Origin: a virus
DNA length: 64,000 nucleotides
Direction: 5' to 3' (one strand)
IMG/VR virus record: IMGVR_UViG_3300037264_006128
Span: 1 to 64,000 of that record
This document shows, in pieces, positions 47,001-55,278 of the stretch (the first letter of the stretch is position 1; each line of letters begins with the position of its first letter). Under the pieces are notes generated by a model. The model was not told the DNA's origin, did no database searches, and saw nothing but the letters and a program-made list of their open reading frames with translations. A program made the position numbers and the translations under genes.

Positions 47001-47799
47001 CCGCGAGTACGTACTGCGAATGGTCGTCGTCGGCAAGGCCGGTCAGCCCCCCGTGGTCCGTTACGCCACCCCCGCCTGCACCAAGCGGCCCTATTTCCGC
47101 CCCGGTAGCGTCTTGGTAGTACAAACCGTCCGACTTGGCGTAGGCGAAGATCGATCCTGCGGCGGGATAAACTGCGGGGGTAGCGCGATTGTAAAGCTGA
47201 AGCGTACGGTTTGCGACACGCAGGTCTTCCTGAAGTGATCCAGCCCGCATCGAGGAGATCGCCAGGTAGGCATCCAGACCTGTGGCAATGTTCGCATCCT
47301 CCCATGCCCACACGAACTTCGCCGCAAGGTTGCTCGTTCCGCCGTCATCTTCCAAATACACAGGCAGGGCGCCACCGAACCCATCTTGGGCTGCGCCGGT
47401 CGTGTTCAGCTTCAGCGTCAGTAGGTCGTAGACTGCCGCAGTGCCGGCCACCTCCCGTTCGACAACCACGCCGTTCGAAACGGTCGTTGGGATGTTGATG
47501 GTAGTTGAACCGTCCGCGAGAACGTACTCGCTTCCCTGTTTTCCGTCGAGCAAGTCCGCATCTAGGCCAGTGTCGTGCCCATCCTGAAACGAGAGCGCCC
47601 ACAGCACATCCTCTGGGTCTAGGTTGGCCCCCGGGATGTAACTGCCGTCAAGCATTGGAATGCCATCGGTCGCGTTGCGGGCTGCGATGATGATGTTGAC
47701 GGCATCCACCAAATCAAGAAGGTCCTCCCTCGCATCGTCCGGGTCCTTGCTTGAATCGATCAGGTTGCTGCGGTTGATTGGGGCGGTTGGCCACGACAT
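44020..47799 (-). CDS. Long tail-fibre protein (1259 aa)
   Basis: AAAGGAG precedes the ATG at 47799. Residues 30-110 include AEL-type N-terminal sequence with DLLDGKQGSEYV. Repeats of the type H(G/D)DLAGLADDDHxQY occur near residues 250 and 340, the classical collar of phage fibres. The long middle is Gly/Ala/Thr-rich beta-helical sequence, and the end looks like a compact beta domain. Probable receptor-binding side or central fibre, assembled onto J. Confidence 0.75.
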   Translation of the reverse strand: MSWPTAPINRSNLIDSSKDPDDAREDLLDLVDAVNIIIAARNATDGIPMLDGSYIPGANLDPEDVLWALSFQDGHDTGLDADLLDGKQGSEYVLADGSTTINIPTTVSNGVVVEREVAGTAAVYDLLTLKLNTTGAAQDGFGGALPVYLEDDGGTSNLAAKFVWAWEDANIATGLDAYLAISSMRAGSLQEDLRVANRTLQLYNRATPAVYPAAGSIFAYAKSDGLYYQDATGAEIGPLGAGGGGVTDHGGLTGLADDDHSQYVLADGTRVMAGDLQLGAHSLLVTEIGAKPVVPSTGQWKLYFKAGGLYYVSDAGVEVGPVLTGGVVHHGDLAGLADDDHTQYALRQPATTDTVFNDAGADWNLRVETTGLEYAFNIDAGTNAVFVNASGTALGVFHASSVGTARPAIYALGQGGTAYGAIVAAMDGATATTPGNLGATIMASGGAVQAGYFLRAQSSPTEPVVQIEDQDATATQAALLLKVASPDAGLLYAYIGSDEIVSVGNTAFVVNATQSAYDFAVYGTGATPLFFVDGDAASVCINAFSGSGEFNVVGDGKDAIVGSASTAGKSGVKGTGTIGVGTTGSSASGTGIYGSSTTGRAGYFYRDSTSAPAEAIVEIFADNVTDDKPLLRLTSDGVGRYLEILDGSTHVFSIPDDRTILWRELAGNPAGDPDADHWRLFFKSDGLYTEDDAGVVVGPLGYISGLGDAAAASTIDCEAYTQTWRWNFSGNDNQLGFVVTEEAAGTGDSNYLLKVATPAASTTVPLYVVAGDQAYRAIQSDGMVRVDVTPSEHTSAFAFISNLTATLTGAAAGETFRLFSGTLTVTGSGDSYNSDGGYFHIWPTGSGDLNRLRALYAQVTHDGSGTITDAYGLYVGITNNATMTNAYRVYIADDLGASATNNYGIYQPSTDQCNVFAGRTIFGSSVKPSKGFEVLSGTGSVVVHDATSYPTRPGFLSVEPASYTAIGATLEPAAYASVEADPASASVAGFTGVQGRAASAVACAMDLTAGNYPNLSGLYGYALHYGSGTAAKVVGVYGRAYAGATGGVVAVLAGVEAAVSVAGEATDAVGLLLPAFTVTGTATNRWGIKQTGTEDSLLAGTLLLTPETVLPTPESMLHIYRNTANEHAWMKIENDSDADTYIHFCITGTYDWVLGVDNSDGDKFKIANGGTYLGDPAGSEVVTIDGDQVRIDNHLGVDINAHPNLALRLGGAAGVLGITDGVTAPAAIAGTATIFVDTADGDLKVTFGDGYTVTLAVDS

Positions 47800-47826
47800 G
47801 ATGGGCACTCCTTTTGCTTTCTTCTA

Positions 47827-50800
47827 TCATACAACGGACGACGGACCTTCGATAGAAAGATCCACCTTCCCGCTGCACTCTTGGCCGGTTTGGGCATCGA
47901 ATAACTTCACCCGCACGCCATACGGCTCGCGGGCCACAATACGCGCCACAGCAATAGACTCCCCGGCCGCCGTTCCCTGAATAGCTGAAACCATCGCGGT
48001 AGTAACCGCACGAAACCGCCGCTTCGGTATGTACGTGAAGTCGCCGGATGAACATCGGGTGCCAAACCGGAATTTGAACTTCCTGATATACGGTCTGGGG
48101 AACTCGAATTCGCCCACCTCTGCGACGATGAAGATCCGAGCGTAGACCCTGTAGTTGAACAGGTCTTCGCCGTGCAACGCGCCATTGCGTTGGAATTCCT
48201 CAAACGGCAGCTCCCCATCGCACGCTTCACCGCCATACTCCATTGAAGTCCAGTCGTGCGTTACCTCTTCGGTTCCGTTCTCTTTGATGTGCGCCAGCTT
48301 GACATGCACGGCCATGAAAGCCTCAAGGCCCCCGGAAGCCTGCCAGTTCAACCTCGCACTCATTAGGCACTGGATCACATCGCAGTTGAACGGGGGGGGC
48401 AGCCAGGTACAATATCGCACTCGTGCTGGGCTTTGCATGGTAGCCATGTGCATCGCGTTTTTCGTGAGATCCCAAATCACCTCCCCATCTTCCTCTGAGC
48501 ATGGCCAGTAGCCCACTAACCCCGTCTCTGTGCCGTTGTGCACGGCCCAACAATCCGCGGCAACATCACCCTTCGACCTTGCGTAGTTCCACACCCGTAT
48601 TTCTTCGACGATCCCAGAGAAGTAATCACTTACCGTTCCTGGGGCAGGGGCAGGGCCACTGGGTGCCCCCGCACCGACCATGAATAGGGAGTCTGAAGGG
48701 TTGATGGTGAACGCTAGCTGATCTTTTTCGAACTGAAGCACGCCGTCGAGATACCCGCGGAACAAGCCACGCTCCTCATCGATCGCATCATATGTGTAGG
48801 CGATGGTGGTGGGCGCGAACCCTTCGTTCCCGATGTTCATCATGGAATACGGCTGCGGGTCGTCTCCGCTATGCCCCACGCAACAGAAGTCGATCACCCC
48901 ATTGCCTGCCATACCGTAACGAATCCGCCAGTCTGGGCCTTTCCCAACCAAAACCCCGCTGCTCAACCACGACAGTGGCCTAACCTTGATTTCGACGGTC
49001 CAACTGCCTGGAAGGCGCAGGTGGGGGGCGTCACTGGAAAACGCCCCCTGTTCCGCTGTCTCGTCAAGGTACAGGGACGGGTCGTGCTCCGGGCAGAGGC
49101 ACGCCTTTGGTTTTTGGTTGGTATCCGCGGCCCCGCTTTCGCCGTCCCCGGTGATATTGAAGGCATGTTCGAGCACGTGCGTGTTGCCGTGCGTTCCCGT
49201 GTTCCACTCGGAAGTATATTCGATGCGATAAGAAACCGCCCGAAGCAAGGAAGTGCCCCCTACGCCATCCGGTACGGTAGACATGCAATCGTTGGCAACT
49301 TCACGCACCGCGTTTTCAACCAAGTACATCGCCATGCGATTGATGCGGGAGGCCATCTGAGATTCGTCTTGCCTCCATCCGACCATTCTGAATTCCACGA
49401 AGCGAACGTCACCAAGATCCCCCAGGGGCTGGAAGACTCCGAACTCTCCCGTAGCCGAACGGCCACGCGCAAACACGAACACGAAGGCGTTCTCGCTTGA
49501 AATGTCGCATACGGCAGAAACGTTCGTATCTGTGCCAAGATCGATCTCGTGCGTGTACGAAAACGCATTCGCGGAAATTGGCCAACGCGGGAACGTCCCC
49601 CACGTATGCTCATCCCCACCCGCATCCGCCCACGTTCCGACACCACGGGCGAACAGCGCACCGCCTTCGGTGGAGCGCCGGCACCTGACAAGAGTGCCGG
49701 GCCAATTCATTTCACTCGCCTCTTCGGTGCGTACGATGTTCCTGTGTAAGGTGTCCTGCACTTCGACCACGATCGCCGTGGTGTTGTCACTCAAAAACCC
49801 CTGGGCATCCAAGGCGCGGATGTAAAAGGTGTACTCGCCTGGCGCGTTCGGGAACGGGGTGCTTACTTTGTTACCCTTTACGGTCAGGAAATTGCTTGCG
49901 TCTTCCCATTCGGTGTTGGGATCTGTGCCCAGGAGGCCATTGCGGTAGCGGATCTGATACCCCACCAGGTCGCTTGGTTCCGGCTCTGCCATCGACCATT
50001 CGAAGACGCGAGCGCCGTTCTGGATAGAGAACAGAAAGGAAGTCACGTCCGGCGGCCCGATGGTAAGGATGGTAGTTGAAACGTAGGCCCGCGCCGCGTG
50101 AATACTCTGGACCCCCATCTGGTTCACCGTCCAAACGTAAATGCGGTACATGCCCTGTTCCATGCCGCGAAATTCGTAGTGCCTCCCTGCCGTTTTTACA
50201 TGACTAGCACTCGCAGCCGGCTCCCCGATCTTGCGCAGACGGATATGGTAGTGCCCCACGTGCGTTCGGTCTGCTGGGGCATCCCAATCCAGGACTATCT
50301 TTGACGTTCGCTTTCCATCCGGCTGTACATGCGTAGCTTCTACCGCTACTAGGTTTGTTGGGGTACCGCACGTAAATGGGTTCGCCAGCGAAGTGTCAGG
50401 TGCGGCATCGCCAACGATCGCGTCTTGTTCCGTCCAGGCGTAGACGCTGTCGCTGTATTCGGTCAACTTGAGCGTCACCCCCGCATCTTCGGAGAATCGC
50501 CAATCCTGGACAAGGAACTCTTTTGGGGAATCCCCATCGACTCCCCACCCGAACGTAGTGCTAGTTACGCCAAGAACGTCCCCCTCCTTCACCGTGATCT
50601 TTTTCGGCTTAGCGACCGCTTCGCACACGATTCCCTGCCGCATCCTCTTCAGGTGGATTTGGGCAACGCGCTGCGCGCGGTACACGTCGTTGATGAAGGG
50701 GAAGTCCACATCTTGAACGTATTCGTGGCCACCATCTTCTTTCACATACTGATCTATCACCACCTTCGGAAATTCCGAACTTACCCACTGGTTCTGTGGG

Positions 50801-51951
50801 TCAATAAAGGTCCCCTTGATGGCGTTCACCTTGCCTTTGCGCCCCGGTTTCGGCAAGACCGAAATTGAGCCGCAAATATCATCCTCCGTAAGCTCCCCGA
50901 CTTCCCCATCGTACTGCGGATTCAGCTCCCCCCCCGTTCCAACGACGTACATTTCGCTCTCGTACGGCCTGCCGCAGCGGATCTGCCATTTGCCCTGAAC
51001 GAAGGAGATGGAACCTGCGGCAGAGGCGAGGAGGCTGGTGAGCACTTCTATCCGCGGGGTTGTAGTTTCCCACACCCCATCGATGGTGTACCGCGCCTGC
51101 GTCGTTACCGGGTCTGGGTCGGCAAGCGAATTCGCCTCAAGCAAACTCTGCGGAATGTCCACGGGTTGGTCGCAATAATCCGCTTCGGCCGCAATCTGCA
51201 CAAGGTCAAATTCTTCGATCGAAATGCCCATTCCGTACCGGGTGCTCGTCAAGAAGTCCAACACGCACAAGACCCAGTTGTTCGACCATGCCCAGGTTAC
51301 GTCATTAGATGAACTCTGCGTACCGTCCCTGGGGTCGTACACCAACCGGCCATCTATCGTTGCGGTGATATTCGGGGCCCCGGACGGAAACGATTCGGCG
51401 TTGAACTCCATACACATCCACAGATATGCAATCCCACGAAGCCTGTGCTTGGCAGTCCATAGATCCCCGCCATTCCAGTCCGTTTTGGGAATGGAGATTT
51501 CCGTTGACCCGATCTTTATCTTTGGGTCGATGGCTTCCTGGTCGGTTGTCCCCAGGAACGGGATGGCGATGGCCTTGTCCGCAAACATCGGATCGTCCAT
51601 GCTGGCCCCGTTGAACTGCACATCGTAAATACTTTGAATAGGGCCATCGGCCATAAGTAGGCACGAATGGAAATACTTCGCTCCGTTCGTCTCTACGCCG
51701 TCCTTGTCTGTTGTATCTGCAAATGCCAGCACACCGCTTGTTCTTACCGTTCCGTAAATGATCCGCGTGGGGGCAGCCGCATCACGTTGAATGTCGCTCA
51801 GGCCGAGGCGGGAAGAAGATGGCTTTTTCTTCGGGCGCGGCGCCAGGGCAGCGGAAACAAACTGAATCGTTGTCATAAGCAGGGCGGACGCGAAGATTGC
51901 CCCTGCCGGATGAGCCAAGAATGCCAAGAGGGCTACGCTTATTCCCGCCAT
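47827..51951 (-). CDS. J-like central tail-tip protein with FN3 and LamG-type domains (1374 aa)
   Basis: GAGGTG precedes the ATG at 51951; the frame extends farther but without a start signal. After a hydrophobic start, residues about 50-500 match the J/host-specificity core (PTRIIYGTVRTSGVL, WQIRCGRPY, Asp/Glu-rich). Two fibronectin III domains lie near 525-630 and 630-730. A concanavalin/LamG-like sandwich is at about 960-1170 (PSLYLDE, GIVEEIRVWNYARS, LVGYWPCSEEDG). It sits directly after the NlpC-like peptidase, as in lambda-type tails. Confidence 0.8.
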   Translation of the reverse strand: MAGISVALLAFLAHPAGAIFASALLMTTIQFVSAALAPRPKKKPSSSRLGLSDIQRDAAAPTRIIYGTVRTSGVLAFADTTDKDGVETNGAKYFHSCLLMADGPIQSIYDVQFNGASMDDPMFADKAIAIPFLGTTDQEAIDPKIKIGSTEISIPKTDWNGGDLWTAKHRLRGIAYLWMCMEFNAESFPSGAPNITATIDGRLVYDPRDGTQSSSNDVTWAWSNNWVLCVLDFLTSTRYGMGISIEEFDLVQIAAEADYCDQPVDIPQSLLEANSLADPDPVTTQARYTIDGVWETTTPRIEVLTSLLASAAGSISFVQGKWQIRCGRPYESEMYVVGTGGELNPQYDGEVGELTEDDICGSISVLPKPGRKGKVNAIKGTFIDPQNQWVSSEFPKVVIDQYVKEDGGHEYVQDVDFPFINDVYRAQRVAQIHLKRMRQGIVCEAVAKPKKITVKEGDVLGVTSTTFGWGVDGDSPKEFLVQDWRFSEDAGVTLKLTEYSDSVYAWTEQDAIVGDAAPDTSLANPFTCGTPTNLVAVEATHVQPDGKRTSKIVLDWDAPADRTHVGHYHIRLRKIGEPAASASHVKTAGRHYEFRGMEQGMYRIYVWTVNQMGVQSIHAARAYVSTTILTIGPPDVTSFLFSIQNGARVFEWSMAEPEPSDLVGYQIRYRNGLLGTDPNTEWEDASNFLTVKGNKVSTPFPNAPGEYTFYIRALDAQGFLSDNTTAIVVEVQDTLHRNIVRTEEASEMNWPGTLVRCRRSTEGGALFARGVGTWADAGGDEHTWGTFPRWPISANAFSYTHEIDLGTDTNVSAVCDISSENAFVFVFARGRSATGEFGVFQPLGDLGDVRFVEFRMVGWRQDESQMASRINRMAMYLVENAVREVANDCMSTVPDGVGGTSLLRAVSYRIEYTSEWNTGTHGNTHVLEHAFNITGDGESGAADTNQKPKACLCPEHDPSLYLDETAEQGAFSSDAPHLRLPGSWTVEIKVRPLSWLSSGVLVGKGPDWRIRYGMAGNGVIDFCCVGHSGDDPQPYSMMNIGNEGFAPTTIAYTYDAIDEERGLFRGYLDGVLQFEKDQLAFTINPSDSLFMVGAGAPSGPAPAPGTVSDYFSGIVEEIRVWNYARSKGDVAADCWAVHNGTETGLVGYWPCSEEDGEVIWDLTKNAMHMATMQSPARVRYCTWLPPPFNCDVIQCLMSARLNWQASGGLEAFMAVHVKLAHIKENGTEEVTHDWTSMEYGGEACDGELPFEEFQRNGALHGEDLFNYRVYARIFIVAEVGEFEFPRPYIRKFKFRFGTRCSSGDFTYIPKRRFRAVTTAMVSAIQGTAAGESIAVARIVAREPYGVRVKLFDAQTGQECSGKVDLSIEGPSSVV

Positions 51952-51953
51952 GA

Positions 51954-52415
51954 TCACCTCAACGGAAACACGCGGACACCCATGCGCAGGAGGGGGTTGA
52001 TGGGGATCGAACGCAAGCCGTCTGTGGCAAGGAAAATGCCCGCTTCGCCTACCGCGACCCCAAGCATCCCTATGGGGCCGCCATCGGGCAACCCGGGGCC
52101 GGCAGGGGGAATCAGCAAGATGTCCCCCGAACGTACGCACGCTGGATTCTTCATCGCTGGGGCCACAAGCGATTCGAGCATTTCGCCCAGATTCACCCAA
52201 CCGAATTGGGCCAGAATCGCGATCGCTTCCGCTTCGGTTGCGTACGGGGGAACGTTCAGGTGCTTGATGAAATCAACCCCACAGACTGCGCGAATCGCGC
52301 CGGCAGCCCACAATACGCAGTCGTGCACCCCGTACGCCAATTTGCGGTCCTGCGCCTCGTTGACGTAACGGATCAGTTCGGTTTCCCAGCCGGGCAATTT
52401 GCGGAGTAACACCAT
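51954..52415 (-). CDS. NlpC/P60-like tail peptidase, DUF6950 type (153 aa)
   Basis: Residues 25-60 hold YGVHDCVLWAAGAI (nucleophile Cys) and the late GMLGVAV strand carries the usual small-residue pattern. The whole resembles DUF6950, a distant NlpC/P60 group encoded before J in many siphovirus genomes. It would cut peptide cross-links during DNA entry or help assemble the tip. Confidence 0.6.
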   Translation of the reverse strand: MVLLRKLPGWETELIRYVNEAQDRKLAYGVHDCVLWAAGAIRAVCGVDFIKHLNVPPYATEAEAIAILAQFGWVNLGEMLESLVAPAMKNPACVRSGDILLIPPAGPGLPDGGPIGMLGVAVGEAGIFLATDGLRSIPINPLLRMGVRVFPLR

Positions 52416-54656
52416 CTAGAATCCGCCACCCACACCGGGGGTGCTGACGCCACCTGGATACGAGGGCACCCCGCCGCCGGTTTCCCAATCCCCACCTTCG
52501 GATGCCACTTCGGTGGCAATCCTCCCTGGCCACCACAATTCCTTGTCCTTCATTACGGCGATAAACTCCAACCCCTTGTCGTCTGGAAATCGCCGACGCT
52601 GTTCTGCGTACGACCATCTCCTCGTAGCGGACGATTCCCATTCCGCGAATCTGGATTCGATCGTGACTGAAACAGCACCGCGTTCCTTTTCGATGGCGAT
52701 CGGCATGGTATCCATCTTGCCCTGGAACAAGAGAACCGGATCGGCAACCATCACGCCATCTTCGTCGAAGTACACCCCGTACAGCTTTGCCCCGCGATCC
52801 ATGTAGTGCTGGCCCAGCGCCAACGAAATGAAATCCGGGATTACACCGGAAAGCGTTAGCTTGATCGTTCGCGACTCCAAATCGGACGTTTCCTGTATCT
52901 CCCCATCAACACCACCGAAATTGCCAACCCCAATGTAGGTGTTGCCATCCCATGCGATGTCGAAGGGGGCGTTCGTGATGTGCAGCGTATCCCCCGCGTA
53001 CCCCAATGACATCGCCCGCGAAACGCGGAATGGGTAAAGTCTACCGCTCGGATCGTTCGGGATTCTCCTACCTGGCCACCCCTTTGGCGATTGGGTTCCC
53101 ATGACGAGCAGCCCCATAGGATCGTGCTGCCCGTAACAAATTGGCTCAAGCATGATCCCGTTGCTCGTTTTTGACCGTCTGCGCTCGCTCCTTGAACTGC
53201 CTTCGAAACTCCAATACGCTTTCAGCCCGATCAGTTCGAACCTGGCCACTTCCTGCGCCGTCAACGGCCTGCGTTGGCGGCTTCCAAGGCCGGTCACCCC
53301 ACGTTCGGAATTCCACAGGCGGATGTCCCCAATTTTCCCGTTCAAGAACCGAGTCGGCAGGGTTCCGGTTGGATCGCACCCGATCGTCAACGTTCCCCTT
53401 GTTTCGCAAATGAACCCTCGGCTTAACCGCCTCGTTCGCCACCCCCCGGTCTGGTAGGAGTCGCCCCACCATATCGTTTCGCCGGTTTCGGGATCCTTCA
53501 TCGATTGAGCGAAATCAGCCACGGTTGTAGATACGTAGGCAACGGACTTTCCATCAACAACGATCTGCGCCTGCGTTCCACTATGCACGAATGCGATGTG
53601 GTGCCATATGCCAATCTGAACCACGCCGGCTCGGCTGGAAAAGTGCATCCCACGGTGGCGTGCGCTAAGGGCACCCACGGTTGGGTGCGCCGGCCAGTAA
53701 AGGAACCGAGAGTCAACCCTGATAGACCCATCCGATTGGACGCGCAGCGAAGTGCCAATCGTCGGATCCCCATCGGGATCGTTTACCGTTGGCGGCCAAG
53801 CCCCCGCTGGTGAAGTTGTGCGCGGCGGCCCCTTCCAAAACCACAAAGCGATCGGATCGTTCGCAGCGGGGAGCGCGTTCAAGAAGACCCACATCTCGAC
53901 CGTCATTGCGGCATCTTCGGCCGTTGTGTACTGGATAGCTGTAGTGTCAATGTAATACTGGTCTATGGGTGCGCCCACGAAGGTCCACGCCCCTTCCTTT
54001 CCTCTCGACAACCACAGATCTCGCTCTGAATAACTCTGCCTCGCTACAAAGCAGGCGCCCGCGGGTGGGGTCGCAGTTGGGGATGGGGTAAACGCAGCCG
54101 CATTGTAGAATTTTGTAACCAGCTTGCCATCTTCAGGGTCGTTTGGGTTGGCCACAGCGATACATCCGTACAAGTCGCCATCTGCCCATTCGTCGTACGT
54201 CCGCTCTGTGTATTCCCTGGTGAGCACCTCGTCATTAGCGTTGACCATGACGGCCCGGATAGTAACGTAGTTGATCGCCAAGCCCGGGTATAGAAGCGTT
54301 ATCCGGGTACGAATGCTCGTGCCACCCAACGAATCGCCGATTTGGATGTTAGGCAGTGGCGCGGAAGTGACCCCAGTGCCGTGATCTAAGGAATACGACC
54401 ACCCGGCTTTTTCGGCTTCCACGATCGGGCTGTACCACGTTTCCCCATCGTAGCTGACTTCAACCATCTCGGCTGGTTGCTCTGTCCCCATCACAGATGG
54501 GATTGTTTTCCATTCGATCAGTGTGTCTGGTTCTCCCGGATGGGTGAGGCTTTCCCGCACCTTGCTGTCGAACTCCAGCTCCGCCATGAAGAAAAACTGC
54601 TGCCGCTTCTGTTCCTCTGCCGCTTCGACGGCAGCCGCTGTCATGTTTCGCGCCAT
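52416..54656 (-). CDS. Minor tail protein with inserted LamG-like domain (746 aa)
   Basis: The N-terminal 190 residues and the C-terminal 180 (about residues 565-740: DIAWDGNTYIGVGNFGG, LTLSGVIPDF, GKMDTMPI, RRWSYAEQRR) resemble minor tail proteins that precede the NlpC-like gene. Between them (about 200-490) is a concanavalin/LamG-type sandwich (MTVEMWVFLNALP, IGDIRLWNSERG, LKAYWSFEGS). It shares motifs with the LamG-like domain of the J-type protein, suggesting a common origin. Confidence 0.65.
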   Translation of the reverse strand: MARNMTAAAVEAAEEQKRQQFFFMAELEFDSKVRESLTHPGEPDTLIEWKTIPSVMGTEQPAEMVEVSYDGETWYSPIVEAEKAGWSYSLDHGTGVTSAPLPNIQIGDSLGGTSIRTRITLLYPGLAINYVTIRAVMVNANDEVLTREYTERTYDEWADGDLYGCIAVANPNDPEDGKLVTKFYNAAAFTPSPTATPPAGACFVARQSYSERDLWLSRGKEGAWTFVGAPIDQYYIDTTAIQYTTAEDAAMTVEMWVFLNALPAANDPIALWFWKGPPRTTSPAGAWPPTVNDPDGDPTIGTSLRVQSDGSIRVDSRFLYWPAHPTVGALSARHRGMHFSSRAGVVQIGIWHHIAFVHSGTQAQIVVDGKSVAYVSTTVADFAQSMKDPETGETIWWGDSYQTGGWRTRRLSRGFICETRGTLTIGCDPTGTLPTRFLNGKIGDIRLWNSERGVTGLGSRQRRPLTAQEVARFELIGLKAYWSFEGSSRSERRRSKTSNGIMLEPICYGQHDPMGLLVMGTQSPKGWPGRRIPNDPSGRLYPFRVSRAMSLGYAGDTLHITNAPFDIAWDGNTYIGVGNFGGVDGEIQETSDLESRTIKLTLSGVIPDFISLALGQHYMDRGAKLYGVYFDEDGVMVADPVLLFQGKMDTMPIAIEKERGAVSVTIESRFAEWESSATRRWSYAEQRRRFPDDKGLEFIAVMKDKELWWPGRIATEVASEGGDWETGGGVPSYPGGVSTPGVGGGF

Positions 54657-55273
54657 TAGACTGCCACCAGATCTTCCGTCATGCTTGCCGTGAAAGAATA
54701 GAACGCAGGCGGAACGGCCTGCGGGATAACCGGGCCGTCAAGCCGCACTTTCAGAATCGCGCTGGTCCCCGTTTGGATCAGCTTCCCGTTAGTCGGGGAA
54801 TCGCGGATGTAGGGCGCTATCGATACAGCCGCAAGGCCGGTCGGGCCTGCGTTTACGTCGTCTGTAACCACAAAGTATTCCCCGGTCGTTTCTATCGAAA
54901 ACACATCGCCCGCGAGGAGCACGCCAGTGGCGTTATGCGTCCACCCCTTGGTGTTGAGCGTTGTACCGGTTTGCCCAGAACCGTTAACGAGCGGCGTGCC
55001 GGCTACGCTTCCCAGCGGCGTGCACCGAATGTCATCGTACAACGTAAACACGTCGTTCTGCCCGTTCATCTTGTCAAAGAAGGCAAGAAGCGGCAGGGCA
55101 TCTTGGCGGTCGATCATTTCCCATTCGAGTTCCACCTTCCACACCGCCGGCCGGCGCAACCGCTGTTCCGTCCGCGTGAAAGGGGAGGTGAACACGACCG
55201 CAGCGTGGTCGAGGTAAAACTTGCCCCGGCCTGGCAGGTACAAGTTTCCTTGCGGCATCGCTGGGTACGACAT
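54656..55273 (-). CDS. Distal-tail-like protein (205 aa)
   Basis: The stop overlaps the next gene. A first beta-rich part with VWKVELEWEMIDRQDALPLLAFFDKMNGQ followed by a barrel-like C-terminal half fits the hub protein between tape measure and tail tip in siphoviruses. The order of genes supports it. Confidence 0.55.
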   Translation of the reverse strand: MSYPAMPQGNLYLPGRGKFYLDHAAVVFTSPFTRTEQRLRRPAVWKVELEWEMIDRQDALPLLAFFDKMNGQNDVFTLYDDIRCTPLGSVAGTPLVNGSGQTGTTLNTKGWTHNATGVLLAGDVFSIETTGEYFVVTDDVNAGPTGLAAVSIAPYIRDSPTNGKLIQTGTSAILKVRLDGPVIPQAVPPAFYSFTASMTEDLVAV

Positions 55274-55278
55274 CTACG

